A stretch of 32,257 nucleotides of DNA, from positions 1 through 32,257 of the forward strand of contig SHZD01000045.1 in assembly GCA_009692465.1 (NCBI GenBank), in the 5' to 3' direction. The position numbers and the translations under genes were made by a program. The notes below the pieces were generated by a model. The model saw nothing but the letters and a program-made list of their open reading frames with translations. It was not told the origin of the DNA and did no database searches. The DNA comes from Myxococcales bacterium. GTDB lineage: Bacteria; Myxococcota_A; UBA9042. This document shows, in pieces, positions 14,801-22,361 of the stretch (its first letter is position 1; the number at the start of each line of letters is the position of its first letter).

Positions 14801-17800
14801 GGGCGGCGATCCTTCCGACGGCGTACAAATTCAACTGGGGATCATGGTCTTTGGCGTTGGCGCCGGCCAAGTGGCGACCGTCGACGTCGTTGCCGACAAT
14901 GGGACCAAAACCAACTACAAAGCGACATTCATCAAAATCTCCACGGATAGCACACCGCAACCGCAGTTATTTGGCTTGGTCACGTTGCCGGAAGGCGACG
15001 CGGTGAAGCTGGTGTTCAGCATCGCCGACGCCGCCGGCAACTTGGCGACCAAGACCTTGACGGCGCTGGTCCAGCCCAAAAAAGGCATCGTCAAAATGGG
15101 CGACCCGCTCAACAACTCGGAGGGCGTAGCGTGCACGGTTTCAACTCAATGCGCGACCGGATTTTGTGTCCAAGGCAAGTGCGCAGCGGCGTGGATCACG
15201 GGCAGTAGCCGCCAGATCGCCTTGACAATCGAAGGGTTCTCCAAGTCTGGCCTGGCCACGGCTCGCGTCTGCACCAATGCCGCAGGGGTCCAAGGCGACG
15301 ATTGCGCAACACCAGGCTTCAAGAGCATCGCCACCGCCAGCGTCAAAAGCACCACGGTCGCTGTGGTGCTGTCGAATTCGCTGCCCGACGGTCTCTACAC
15401 GTTCATCGGTGAAGTCAGTCAACTGCCGACCATCAATTGGATTTCCTCGCAAGCCGCGGAAACACCGACGACCAAGCAGCGCACCGTGATCATTGACACC
15501 AAGGCTCCGACCGTCGTGTCGATCACGCCTCCCACCGCGGTGGGTGCTGCGAGTTGCCTGAACGAAGCGAGCCAAACTAAAGCTGATCTTGGAGCACTTG
15601 GCGGCACTTTTGCCTTTGCTGTCGCCGTGGACGAAAACGCCGTGGTCACTGTCGGTGGCGGCGGTGGATTCGGCAGCGCTGCTGCGACCAACAAGGCGGC
15701 CAGTGTGCCAGTTAGCGTAGGCAGCGAAGGCTCTTTTGTGTTCAACGCGACGGCCAAGGACGAGTACGGCAATGTCAGCGCGGCTGTGGCAACGGGCCAG
15801 TTGTTGATCGACACTCAAAAGCCAGTGGGCGCATTCTCATCGCCTGGTGGCGCCAAGGTACTGGCGACCAGCAGCCTAGACGTCAAAGTGGTGTCGCAGT
15901 CGGCGGACACGGAGGGGCAAGACGTCGCCGTCAAAGATGGCGCTGCGGCCAAGGGCACCGAAAAGATGCTGTCGGGCGCGGCTACCTTCACCAAAGCCAA
16001 GTACAATTTGTTGACCGAAGGTAACCACACCCTGGTGGCCGACGTGCGCGATGCGTGCGCCAACATTGCTTCGGTCGGGACAACGCCCGCCCAAGTCACC
16101 GTTGATACATCGCCGCCGACGGTCTCCTTTAGCGCGCCAGCTCAAGGTGCCACTTTTGGCGACGCCCAAGATGCCGACGCCGCTGTGGCTGGCTATCAAG
16201 TCAGTTGGTTGATTTCCGTCGGCGACACCGTCAGTTACAAGATCGAATTGGGCGACGGTTGCGACGCCAGCTTTGCCAACTGTACCGCCTTCAAAACGGT
16301 AGATAGTGGCAATTCGACCGGACCGACGATTGCCAGCAAGTCGGGTACGCACATCACCATCCCGTTTGGCGCTAGCCAATTCTACAGCGTGCGCGCGACT
16401 TTGACCGATGCCAACGGCAACACGACTAGCGCCTCGCGCGGGTTCAAGGTGACGTTGACCGGCTGTCTGGTGTCGCTCAAGGGCTTGCCAACCACCGGAT
16501 TTTATACCAATGCCAATTGCGCGGTGGCCAATACTGATTGCGCCAGTTTGAGTACGACAGTGACGGCCGAATTGATAGGCCCGTGCGGCACCGTCGCCAA
16601 TTTGCAGTTCAAAAAAGGCGCAGTTGAAGTCGGCAAGAAGCCCCCCGTGGCCAATGGCGCGACAGTGTCGCTTACCGTCAACGACGGCGATAACACCACG
16701 CTCGAAGCGATCGCGCTGGACGCGAGCAATGCGGTCAAGGGTACCTCTGGGGCATTGGCACTCAAGGCCGACTTGAGCGCCCCCAAAGTGGAGTTTGGCG
16801 CCGGTACCGTCGTCGGGGTGCCGACCTTGGCTGGCCCTGGGCCCAAGACCGTAGGCAAGAAAGCGGACGCCAGCGGCTCGGCCGCGGGTCACCAAATCCA
16901 TCTGCAGATTCAGGCCAGCGATGCGGCCCTCAAGGGCGGCAAGCTGGTCAAGTTGGAGCGCAAGGTCGGGACGACGACCGTGGCCCTGAGCGTGACCGAG
17001 CCAGCCAGCCTGCCGGTGGTCATCAACGGCAATACGGTGGCGATCGACATTCAATTGGCGGTGTTGCAGGAAAATGCGAGCAACGTAATCACCGCTACGG
17101 TCGCCGACGCTGCCGGCAACCTGGGGGTCGGTCAGATCACGATCGTGGTCGACTGGGTAGCACCGGCCGCGCCGGTAGTGGCAGCGTTCAAGGCCGGCGA
17201 CCTCAACCCGCGGCGGCCGCTGGCCAAATTGTCCCTGACTGCCGTTGGTGACGATGGCAGTACTGGCACCGCAAAAACGTACTTGGTGCGGTACTCTGCC
17301 ACCGACATCACCACTCAAGACGCCTTTGACAAGGCCTGCGACCCCAAGAAACTGCCGTTCGCCACGATTCCGGTCCCAGCCGCCGCTGGTACGGCTCAGC
17401 AAATCTTTGTCGAAGGTCCCGATCCGCGGCTGACGGTGAACGCGACTCCCGACGTCTGCAAATTCGTGCCCTTTACCGACGGTTTGGCCACTTCCAAGTG
17501 GTTCTTCGCGGTGCAGGTTGAGGACGCAGCCGGAAACCTATCGCCCATCAGCAATGTCGTCAGCACGGCAGAGCTAGCTTTGCGCTTTGCTACCATCAAG
17601 TTAGGCGGCACGCTAAACACCAACGACATGCGTTCGCGGGTATGGCGGTTGGGTGATCTGAACGGCGACGGTTTGGCCGATTTTGCCCTGGGTGGCGGCG
17701 CCGTGGAACCGCTGTGTGTGGTGTATGGCCGAGTCGGCGCCACCCTGCCCGAGCTTGACCTATCGACCAAAAGTGCCTATCCGAGCCACGTGTGCTTGGA

Positions 17801-19058
17801 CAATCCGGGCGGTTTGGGCGCACCAGTGGCCCGCGCCGCGGACGTCAACGGCGACGGCGTCGACGATCTGATCGTTGGCGTCGGCGCAGGCACCGGCCAG
17901 CCGCGCTCAGTGCGAGTGTATTTAGGCAAGAAAAACGCAGCATTTGGCTTGACGCCGGTCATGACGGTCAACAATCTGACCGTGGTGACGGGCGACGGGG
18001 TGTGGAAACTCAATACAATTGGCAACTTCAATGGAGATACCTCGCCAACAGGCAAGCCCATTGCCGACATCGCCGTGACCTGCCGGTCGGGCGCGCTTGC
18101 CTACGATCGGGTGCTGATCGTCCCCGGTTCTGCGGCGTGGAATGAGGCTTCGCCCAAGACCTTGAACATTGACAACCAAGCTGATCGAATTGCCAATAAA
18201 GTCGCGACGATTCGCGGCATCAATGCGACGGGGACACCGACCTTTGGCCACTCGATCGCTGCGGCTGGCAACATGCTGGCCGATAGCGTTGGCACCCAGT
18301 ACGACGACGTGGTGATTTCGCAACAGGCGACTGCCCAGTCAGTCTACGTCGTCAAGGGGCGGCCCATTACCAGCGATATGGAAATCGTGTTGGATTTATC
18401 CAGTGTGACGGTTTCGGGCGAAGCCGGTTCAGTTGCGCTGCGCGGCTCGGGCGCTGTGGCCGCCAACGCCGTGGGCGTGTTTGCCGATGTGGTGCAGGTA
18501 GATGGCGATGCAGTGCCCGATCTGGTCATGCAACATACACAGTCGGCGACCGCCGGTGGCGGCGGCTTGTATTGGCTCCGCGGGGCTTTTCTGGCTGGCA
18601 ATTTGGGCAAGGCTGTGATGCTGACAACGGAAACAACCATTACCGGGACTTCAGATCTGTTGTTCGCCGTTCCGGGCGGCTATCGGCTCAAAGATTACCA
18701 CTGGGCGCCTCAAAACACTGGCAATTTCTGCGATCGGCCTGGCCCCGGTACGTTTACCGACATCGTGCATTCCCGCGCCGCGGGGGCGCTCAACGGCGCC
18801 AACAACCGGGTGGTCATTCGCTTTGGCCTGATCCGGCCCTTGTCGGCGGTGCCCAACGAAGTCAGTTTCCTGTATGAGGACATGGTGATTTACGACCCTG
18901 CCAGCCCGCCCGGCGGGGCCAAGTTGACCAACTGGGGCAACACCACTTCCTCACAAATTGGCCCGCTGGCTTTTGGTGCGATCGGTGACTTCAACGGCGA
19001 CGCCCTGCCCGATTTGGTCATCGGTTCGCTCACCAGCAGCTTGGTCATCGTCTACTAA
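11880..19058 (+). CDS. Giant surface lipoprotein: Ig-like modules plus FG-GAP propeller
   Basis: The 2,392-residue product is probably displayed on the cell surface. ATG 11880 has an excellent ribosome binding site (GGAGG seven bases upstream), but the lipoprotein signal proper (MRIKCLGSWAWIAAIVALSAC) begins at an in-frame ATG at 11970, leaving a 30-residue extension before it. Residues about 80-1890 are Ig-like modules of roughly 100 residues. Many carry a shared motif of acidic residues, then Gly-x-Gln and a strand, for example LTDDADPQNPGFQYTFTV, LTDDIDPTAPGIQVLLKG and TLDDPDSAPNTLGYQVDV. A Cys-rich insert, CTVSTQCATGFCVQGKC, lies near 1085. Residues about 1915 to the end carry FG-GAP repeats with Ca-binding patterns (GDLNGDGLADF, ADVNGDGVDDL, GDFNGDALPDL), as in integrin-alpha propellers. 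An adhesion role is inference. Confidence 0.85.
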   Translation: MRSTGHIDVQALPAAGAFLAPTADRGGQTLMRIKCLGSWAWIAAIVALSACTDDVPISGSKCDGPCVQADGGVDAAVSETDVPPVAPTVNFYAETKIGNVLEGSITTAQIDGKNDLSPEQGIQINIVVQTTNAPDGSPVQLSLGGQPLGAAGVISKGSARFDGIKVPCAADASVIGAVVTVSPTVSGQASKSLQVQCGDACNATLVAVPACLTDDADPQNPGFQYTFTVKTDTPSCSHAYLKVVDAQGNPVTSVEVALNGAGSVPVKVTLSSKSKDLNGATAKVTAVVKDETGTRPEGESAVQVVTLTTESPVVTVSAPLPGQLTLTDDIDPTAPGIQVLLKGTATTLSPADINAVEIAIEGTATVQTSVQADGSFALAVSFVLSKVYSVKVTAKNACGLTGSATAVYTVFASSAGLVIAAPTAGAVLLAKDDGDLATPSIYELPLTVAISDGTADADISIFCRKNALGAALGSKPVGVAKYTSGLSLNIPTAIDTVQYGTSVACRAMDNAPNGATSAEVAFTLALPAPCLKIQLPSANSKVNSTDINLVAVASDLEGAAVSLQLKAATGVVFDPIAAGKASATGLAGKVALQPAGQKLLDGEYTLTLSAADKFGNQAGASLCSDVTRTLTLDTTGPTVAIALPTKATLTTLDDPDSAPNTLGYQVDVTVNIVDAIEVCIEASSGEKACKLTTVADKTVVFVAVTLQPGLNTITATAKDELGNQTTAAPWIGTLVSAAPIIKFSTPTGSPVVTTQNSLKFKVLVTNIGGAPVKGATTAVLIDGVAVSVGVVETSAGVYEFTVGNLNLKPSTTVVFTAKAVGADDKDKGVSPAITVTFKSTKPAVAISAPTDKAVLNGTSAQCVTGSQDCLTTVTATAADIEADNVGNLVVSCGSELPVNATATVVAGKLTFANVLLKDQTTCTLAVSATDSAGQAATSAVVSVSIDRIAPKFDVLSSPLGKDPAQLLFSAFDDLGGDPSDGVQIQLGIMVFGVGAGQVATVDVVADNGTKTNYKATFIKISTDSTPQPQLFGLVTLPEGDAVKLVFSIADAAGNLATKTLTALVQPKKGIVKMGDPLNNSEGVACTVSTQCATGFCVQGKCAAAWITGSSRQIALTIEGFSKSGLATARVCTNAAGVQGDDCATPGFKSIATASVKSTTVAVVLSNSLPDGLYTFIGEVSQLPTINWISSQAAETPTTKQRTVIIDTKAPTVVSITPPTAVGAASCLNEASQTKADLGALGGTFAFAVAVDENAVVTVGGGGGFGSAAATNKAASVPVSVGSEGSFVFNATAKDEYGNVSAAVATGQLLIDTQKPVGAFSSPGGAKVLATSSLDVKVVSQSADTEGQDVAVKDGAAAKGTEKMLSGAATFTKAKYNLLTEGNHTLVADVRDACANIASVGTTPAQVTVDTSPPTVSFSAPAQGATFGDAQDADAAVAGYQVSWLISVGDTVSYKIELGDGCDASFANCTAFKTVDSGNSTGPTIASKSGTHITIPFGASQFYSVRATLTDANGNTTSASRGFKVTLTGCLVSLKGLPTTGFYTNANCAVANTDCASLSTTVTAELIGPCGTVANLQFKKGAVEVGKKPPVANGATVSLTVNDGDNTTLEAIALDASNAVKGTSGALALKADLSAPKVEFGAGTVVGVPTLAGPGPKTVGKKADASGSAAGHQIHLQIQASDAALKGGKLVKLERKVGTTTVALSVTEPASLPVVINGNTVAIDIQLAVLQENASNVITATVADAAGNLGVGQITIVVDWVAPAAPVVAAFKAGDLNPRRPLAKLSLTAVGDDGSTGTAKTYLVRYSATDITTQDAFDKACDPKKLPFATIPVPAAAGTAQQIFVEGPDPRLTVNATPDVCKFVPFTDGLATSKWFFAVQVEDAAGNLSPISNVVSTAELALRFATIKLGGTLNTNDMRSRVWRLGDLNGDGLADFALGGGAVEPLCVVYGRVGATLPELDLSTKSAYPSHVCLDNPGGLGAPVARAADVNGDGVDDLIVGVGAGTGQPRSVRVYLGKKNAAFGLTPVMTVNNLTVVTGDGVWKLNTIGNFNGDTSPTGKPIADIAVTCRSGALAYDRVLIVPGSAAWNEASPKTLNIDNQADRIANKVATIRGINATGTPTFGHSIAAAGNMLADSVGTQYDDVVISQQATAQSVYVVKGRPITSDMEIVLDLSSVTVSGEAGSVALRGSGAVAANAVGVFADVVQVDGDAVPDLVMQHTQSATAGGGGLYWLRGAFLAGNLGKAVMLTTETTITGTSDLLFAVPGGYRLKDYHWAPQNTGNFCDRPGPGTFTDIVHSRAAGALNGANNRVVIRFGLIRPLSAVPNEVSFLYEDMVIYDPASPPGGAKLTNWGNTTSSQIGPLAFGAIGDFNGDALPDLVIGSLTSSLVIVY

Positions 19059-19196
19059 GGGACTGTCAGGAAATAACTCGATCGACTTTGGTTTGCGACG
19101 GAGCGGCGAATCGGCTTTCGAAGCCGTGAGCTAGCGACCCACCAAGCAAGGAAAAACGGCTCGCAAAAGAATGACTTATTCTTTTGCGAGCCCTAA
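19056..19196 (+). repeat. 141-bp dispersed element, copy 2
   Basis: It has exactly the length of copy 1 (1321-1461) and aligns with its reverse complement end to end. It begins TAAGGGACTGTC, and this TAA is the stop codon of the giant gene. It ends with a 15-bp perfect stem (GGCTCGCAAAAGAAT and its complement) around loop GACTT, then CCCTAA overlapping the stem. The stem sequence differs from copy 1 yet still pairs. As an RNA hairpin at the end of the giant gene it could stop transcription. Confidence 0.88.
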
Positions 19197-19370
19197 GAGG
19201 GTGTATTCAAATATGCCGTAGCGAGGTTCAGGAGGCGCCCGGAAGGCAAGGCGGCGGTTGGCTGACGACCGAAACGCACTCGCAGTGCGTTGCAGGGAGG
19301 AAGACAATCGCCAACGCAGCATGCCGGGATGCATCCTGAACCGCAGTAGGCGTTTTTTGAATACGGCCTC
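19197..19370. repeat. 174-bp imperfect palindrome abutting the dispersed element
   Basis: The two halves are inverted copies of about 85 bp. GTATTCAAA, GGTTCAGGA and the central AACGCAC of the left arm reappear, reverse-complemented, as TTTGAATAC, TCCTGAACC and GTGCGTT in the right arm. The centre is CGCACT-cgc-AGTGCG (19276-19290). There is no open frame of note. TAAGGAAC, which resembles the end of the 141-bp element, follows at 19371. It could be a second small non-autonomous element or a large RNA hairpin. Confidence 0.8.
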
Positions 19371-19452
19371 TAAGGAACGGAGACACGTTGGTTCGAGCGA
19401 ACAGGTTTTCGGCAGCAGTGGCAAATCAGACTCGCCAAGGTCCAACCGGACC

Positions 19453-19492
19453 GAACTTGTGGCATGCTTACTGAACTTGCCCCATGCTGGCG
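19453..19492. repeat. 20-bp imperfect direct repeat upstream of the small peptide gene
   Basis: GAACTTGTGGCATGCT at 19453 and GAACTTGCCCCATGCT at 19473 are 20 bp apart, about two helical turns, and lie 68-107 bp before the ATG at 19560. They may be operator half-sites or a chance duplication. Confidence 0.45.
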
Positions 19493-19559
19493 GCAACTAA
19501 CCACCAGCGAACTCGAGAGCACTGACCGCCGCGTTCGCGAGCAATCATCCAGGAGCCCT

Positions 19560-19730
19560 ATGCAGCCAGAATCAAAGGAAAATCAAACTATTGGCGCGGA
19601 ATCGGTGCCAAATCTCTCTGACCCTGCTCATGACGCGCGCTTGCCTTATGCACAGCCACGGGTGGAAACTTCGCAACAGCAGCTTCAAGCGATGCTGGCT
19701 TCATCATGCGGCGATCCGGACCCCTCGTAA
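19560..19730 (+). CDS. Candidate 56-residue precursor peptide
   Basis: I do not recognise a family. The ATG is preceded by AGGAG four bases upstream, one of the better ribosome binding sites in the window. The product is short, hydrophilic and lacks a signal peptide: an acidic, polar N-terminal half (MQPESKENQTIGAES...), a middle YAQPRVETSQQQLQAML, and a compact tail ASSCGDPDPS with a single Cys and a C-terminal Ser. Small size, placement directly before an HprK-like kinase, a radical SAM/SPASM gene and a peptidase gene, and a leader-plus-tail look make it a candidate RiPP precursor. Its third codon positions are less GC-rich than those of its neighbours. If it is not a real gene, the kinase gene may start further upstream, at ATG 19706 inside it. 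Confidence 0.5.
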   Translation: MQPESKENQTIGAESVPNLSDPAHDARLPYAQPRVETSQQQLQAMLASSCGDPDPS

Positions 19731-19771
19731 CAACCAGTGTCGCATCAGCGGCGCAGCCAGAGTCCGTAGGT

Positions 19772-20671
19772 ATGACCCGGAGCCGCTTGCTCGTGAATGA
19801 GAGACCGGCCAGCGACACCGAGACCACCACCGAGCACCTCAACCGCGTTGGTGGTTGGGTGGGACGCTATGCGGTGGTCGGCCAACTGGATCGCGCGGCG
19901 CCCGCGCACTTGCGCTGCACTCAGCGGCCAAGCGCTGCTGGACTGTCAGGGCCGTTGCTACGAATGCGCGTCGAGACTGGCGAGGTTGGGACGCAACCGA
20001 ACATTGTGTATGATCAATTTCAGCGAAGCCTGCCCGCGGAAGGCCTAGGTTGGATCGAAAGTTCGGCCGTGTCCATGGGGGTGGCGGTCCAGTTGGCGAC
20101 CACGTCCGCCACGCTTCGCTGGGTGTGGCCGGTTCAAGCCCCAATGGGGGTCAGCACTGCCCTATTGCTCGAGAGATCGTGGATATTGACCATGCAAGCG
20201 CTCGCTCTGGGTCACGGTGGCATTGTGCTGCACGGTGCGTCCGTAGTCGTGGATGGTCAGGCTAGTGTGATTGTCGGCCAGTCTGGCGCGGGCAAATCGA
20301 CCTTGGCCGCGCGCTTGGGCAGCCAAGGATTGCACGACGACGTGTGCTTGGTGGCGCGTCAGGGTGGCCAGTGGCAAGTCTGGGCCCAAAACGTGTACCG
20401 GCCTTACGGTTCGGCTACTACGGGGGTTTTTCCGCTGCGGCGCTTGCTGCTGCTAGGCGACCAACGCGACCGGACGGTCACCGAACCATTGCCAGCGGGG
20501 CAAGCAGCGATGTTGCTTTTGGCGCAGACTTTTGACGCCAGCGGCGCCGCAGAACACCTGTTGGCGGACGCCGTGCAAGACCTGATCAATGAACTGGGCA
20601 TGGCCAAGTTGAACCACAGTTTGACGGACGGCGTGGACCTGCTCCGAGCAGCGCTGGAGGGCGAACGATGA
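19772..20671 (+). CDS. HprK-like (HPr kinase-related) ATP-binding protein
   Basis: The C-terminal half carries an HprK-type nucleotide site: LHGASVVVDGQASVIVGQSGAGKSTLA, with Walker A GQSGAGKST at residues 169-177, His154 before it, and the acidic pair Asp189-Asp190 in LHDDVCLV. HprK proteins phosphorylate Ser on a protein. Shorter relatives occur in peptide-modification cassettes (ScmC of the SynChlorMet cassette; the kinase that phosphorylates the C-terminal Ser of the lasso peptide paeninodin), as I recall them. The N-terminal 140 residues resemble the variable region of such relatives but show no motif. No signal peptide. Start uncertain between ATG 19772 and ATG 19706; the latter overlaps the small upstream gene. 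Its TGA overlaps the ATG of the radical SAM gene (ATGA), implying coupled translation. Confidence 0.78.
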   Translation: MTRSRLLVNERPASDTETTTEHLNRVGGWVGRYAVVGQLDRAAPAHLRCTQRPSAAGLSGPLLRMRVETGEVGTQPNIVYDQFQRSLPAEGLGWIESSAVSMGVAVQLATTSATLRWVWPVQAPMGVSTALLLERSWILTMQALALGHGGIVLHGASVVVDGQASVIVGQSGAGKSTLAARLGSQGLHDDVCLVARQGGQWQVWAQNVYRPYGSATTGVFPLRRLLLLGDQRDRTVTEPLPAGQAAMLLLAQTFDASGAAEHLLADAVQDLINELGMAKLNHSLTDGVDLLRAALEGER

Positions 20672-21855
20672 ATGATATCCAACCAGATTCCCTGCAACTG
20701 GCCATGCTAGACGCCTACCGGCGCGCCGATCGACCGATGGTCGCGCAATTGGATGTGACCTATCGCTGCGACCTGAACTGTCAGCATTGCTATTTGGATG
20801 ACCGCACCACCTGGCCAGAACTGACCACTGGCGAATGGCACAACGTCGTTGAGCAATTGGCCCAGTTGGGGGTCATCAAGCTGACGTGGAGTGGCGGCGA
20901 TCCGTTTATGCGAGCGGACCTGCTGCAATTGGTGCAGCACGCTGGCACATTAGGGTTTTCCAGCACCCTGCGCACCCACGCCATGGCCGTAAATCCGCAA
21001 GTTGCTCTGCAATTTCGAAATGCGGGGGTAGAGCTGGCCCGGGTCAGTTTGTACTCCTTGCGCCCGGAGATTCACGACCCGTTCACTCGAGGCGCCGGCT
21101 CGCTGGCCAAGACCCTGTTTGGGATCGACGCCTTGGTGGCTGCCGGCATTGAGGTCAAAGTCGACGTTTTTGTAACAGCAGAGATGATTGAGGAAATACC
21201 TGAAATTGCCAAGTATTTTATCCAGCGCGGCGCAACCGCCGGCTTTGCCAACAAGGTACACCGCGACCATTTGGCCCGCACGGATTTGGATCGCCTCGAA
21301 CTGACCAGCGACCAAAGGGTGCGCGCCCAGCAACTGACTTGGCAGTCGGCCGCGAATAATCCCAATGGTCCCGGGGACATCCATGGCCGACTCGAGCAAG
21401 GAAGCTGCGGTGCCGGACGGCAATCGCTGTACATTTCGCCCGATGGCGGAGTGTGGCCTTGTGTGATGTTTCCCATGGAGCTTGGACACCTCAAGCGCGA
21501 GTCATTGGCCGTGGTCTGGCAAACCTCGCCCCAGCGCCAACAAATCCTCAGTTTTAGCAATGCCGATCGCACAGCCTGCCACAGCTGCGCCGGCAGCGGC
21601 ACCTGCTTTTTTTGCATGGGTGAAGCATTCAAAACTAAAGGGGATTTCCGCACTCCGCCGGCACACGTTCACGGTCGCACCCGCGACTGGATGCACGGCT
21701 ACGAAGCCGCCCACGGCCAGACGTGGACTGCCGACCAATGGGCCACAGTACCCGAGGGCGGCGAGCGGCCGGCGCGACCCGAGCGCTTCGTGTTCCCCAT
21801 TTACCGCGCCAGTAAAGGCCGTGGAACCCGGGTCGGTGACGGCAGTCAACCGTGA
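20668..21855 (+). CDS. Radical SAM/SPASM peptide-modifying enzyme
   Basis: The radical SAM cluster motif is CDLNCQHC (Cys34, 38, 41), followed by the SAM-binding SGGDP at 75-79. The C-terminal SPASM domain has Cys247, Cys265, Cys304, Cys307, Cys313 and Cys316 (CGAGRQSLYISPDGGVWPC ... CHSC ... CFFC), able to hold auxiliary 4Fe-4S clusters. PqqE, AlbA and anaerobic sulfatase-maturing enzymes share this plan; such enzymes mostly crosslink or oxidise residues of a peptide or protein. Length 395 aa is normal. It is cytosolic. It starts in the stop codon of the HprK-like gene and ends in the GTG of the peptidase-like gene, so the three are one translation unit. The exact reaction cannot be read from the sequence. 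Confidence 0.9.
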   Translation: MNDIQPDSLQLAMLDAYRRADRPMVAQLDVTYRCDLNCQHCYLDDRTTWPELTTGEWHNVVEQLAQLGVIKLTWSGGDPFMRADLLQLVQHAGTLGFSSTLRTHAMAVNPQVALQFRNAGVELARVSLYSLRPEIHDPFTRGAGSLAKTLFGIDALVAAGIEVKVDVFVTAEMIEEIPEIAKYFIQRGATAGFANKVHRDHLARTDLDRLELTSDQRVRAQQLTWQSAANNPNGPGDIHGRLEQGSCGAGRQSLYISPDGGVWPCVMFPMELGHLKRESLAVVWQTSPQRQQILSFSNADRTACHSCAGSGTCFFCMGEAFKTKGDFRTPPAHVHGRTRDWMHGYEAAHGQTWTADQWATVPEGGERPARPERFVFPIYRASKGRGTRVGDGSQP

Positions 21856-22304
21856 ACCCACAGCCCCGTGACTGGTTCGCCATTTCTGGCGTGTCGATGT
21901 GGCCACTGGCATCCCCGCTGAAAGTGGCGCTGGATCCCGTCGGCGACGACTTGCATATTGGTGATATTGTTGCAATTGTCGCGGACAGGCCGGGATTTGG
22001 CTTGTTGCATCGAGTGGAATACTATGATGCCGATCGCGTGATTTTGCGCGGAGACACCCAAGATCGCGCAGATTGTGCGGTGGCGCGCACAGCGATCTTG
22101 GGTCGTTTGGCCGCGGTAAAGTGGGGTCGATTTTCGGTGCCATGGCCGCGCGGTGCGCCGTTTGCCGCGGCAGTGCGGTGCCTAGGAATCGGCTGGGGCC
22201 GAGTCGCCCCGCGCCTGCGCATATGCCTGCGTACGCTGGGTCAAAGCCGCGCAAATGTTGACACCCGCTGTCGGTGGGGTACGTTTGGTGGTGGCAGCCA
22301 CTAA
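21852..22304 (+). CDS. S24/S26-type peptidase, Ser-His variant
   Basis: The protein opens with ISGVSMWP, the S26 signal-peptidase nucleophile box (Ser15), followed by IGDIVAIV (36-43), LLHRV with His53, and LRGDTQD (65-71). In bacterial signal peptidase I the general base is Lys. In the archaeal/ER (Sec11) branch it is His in an HRV motif before a KGDN box, and the present order SM - GDIV - HRV - RGD fits that branch. There is no N-terminal membrane helix, so unlike true signal peptidases it may be soluble. The last 60 residues are Arg-rich and not recognised. The GTG start overlaps the TGA of the radical SAM gene. It could process the product of the upstream cassette; that is inference. Confidence 0.72.
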   Translation: MNPQPRDWFAISGVSMWPLASPLKVALDPVGDDLHIGDIVAIVADRPGFGLLHRVEYYDADRVILRGDTQDRADCAVARTAILGRLAAVKWGRFSVPWPRGAPFAAAVRCLGIGWGRVAPRLRICLRTLGQSRANVDTRCRWGTFGGGSH

Positions 22305-22361
22305 TCGGGTTGCTGCCGCGATCCCCACCGGCCACGCTGCGCCGGCTAACCTGAGGTCAGC

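Noticed and set aside
15876..17402. A 508-codon minus-strand frame inside the giant gene
   Set aside because: Antisense to a gene with good module structure; no recognisable protein motif.
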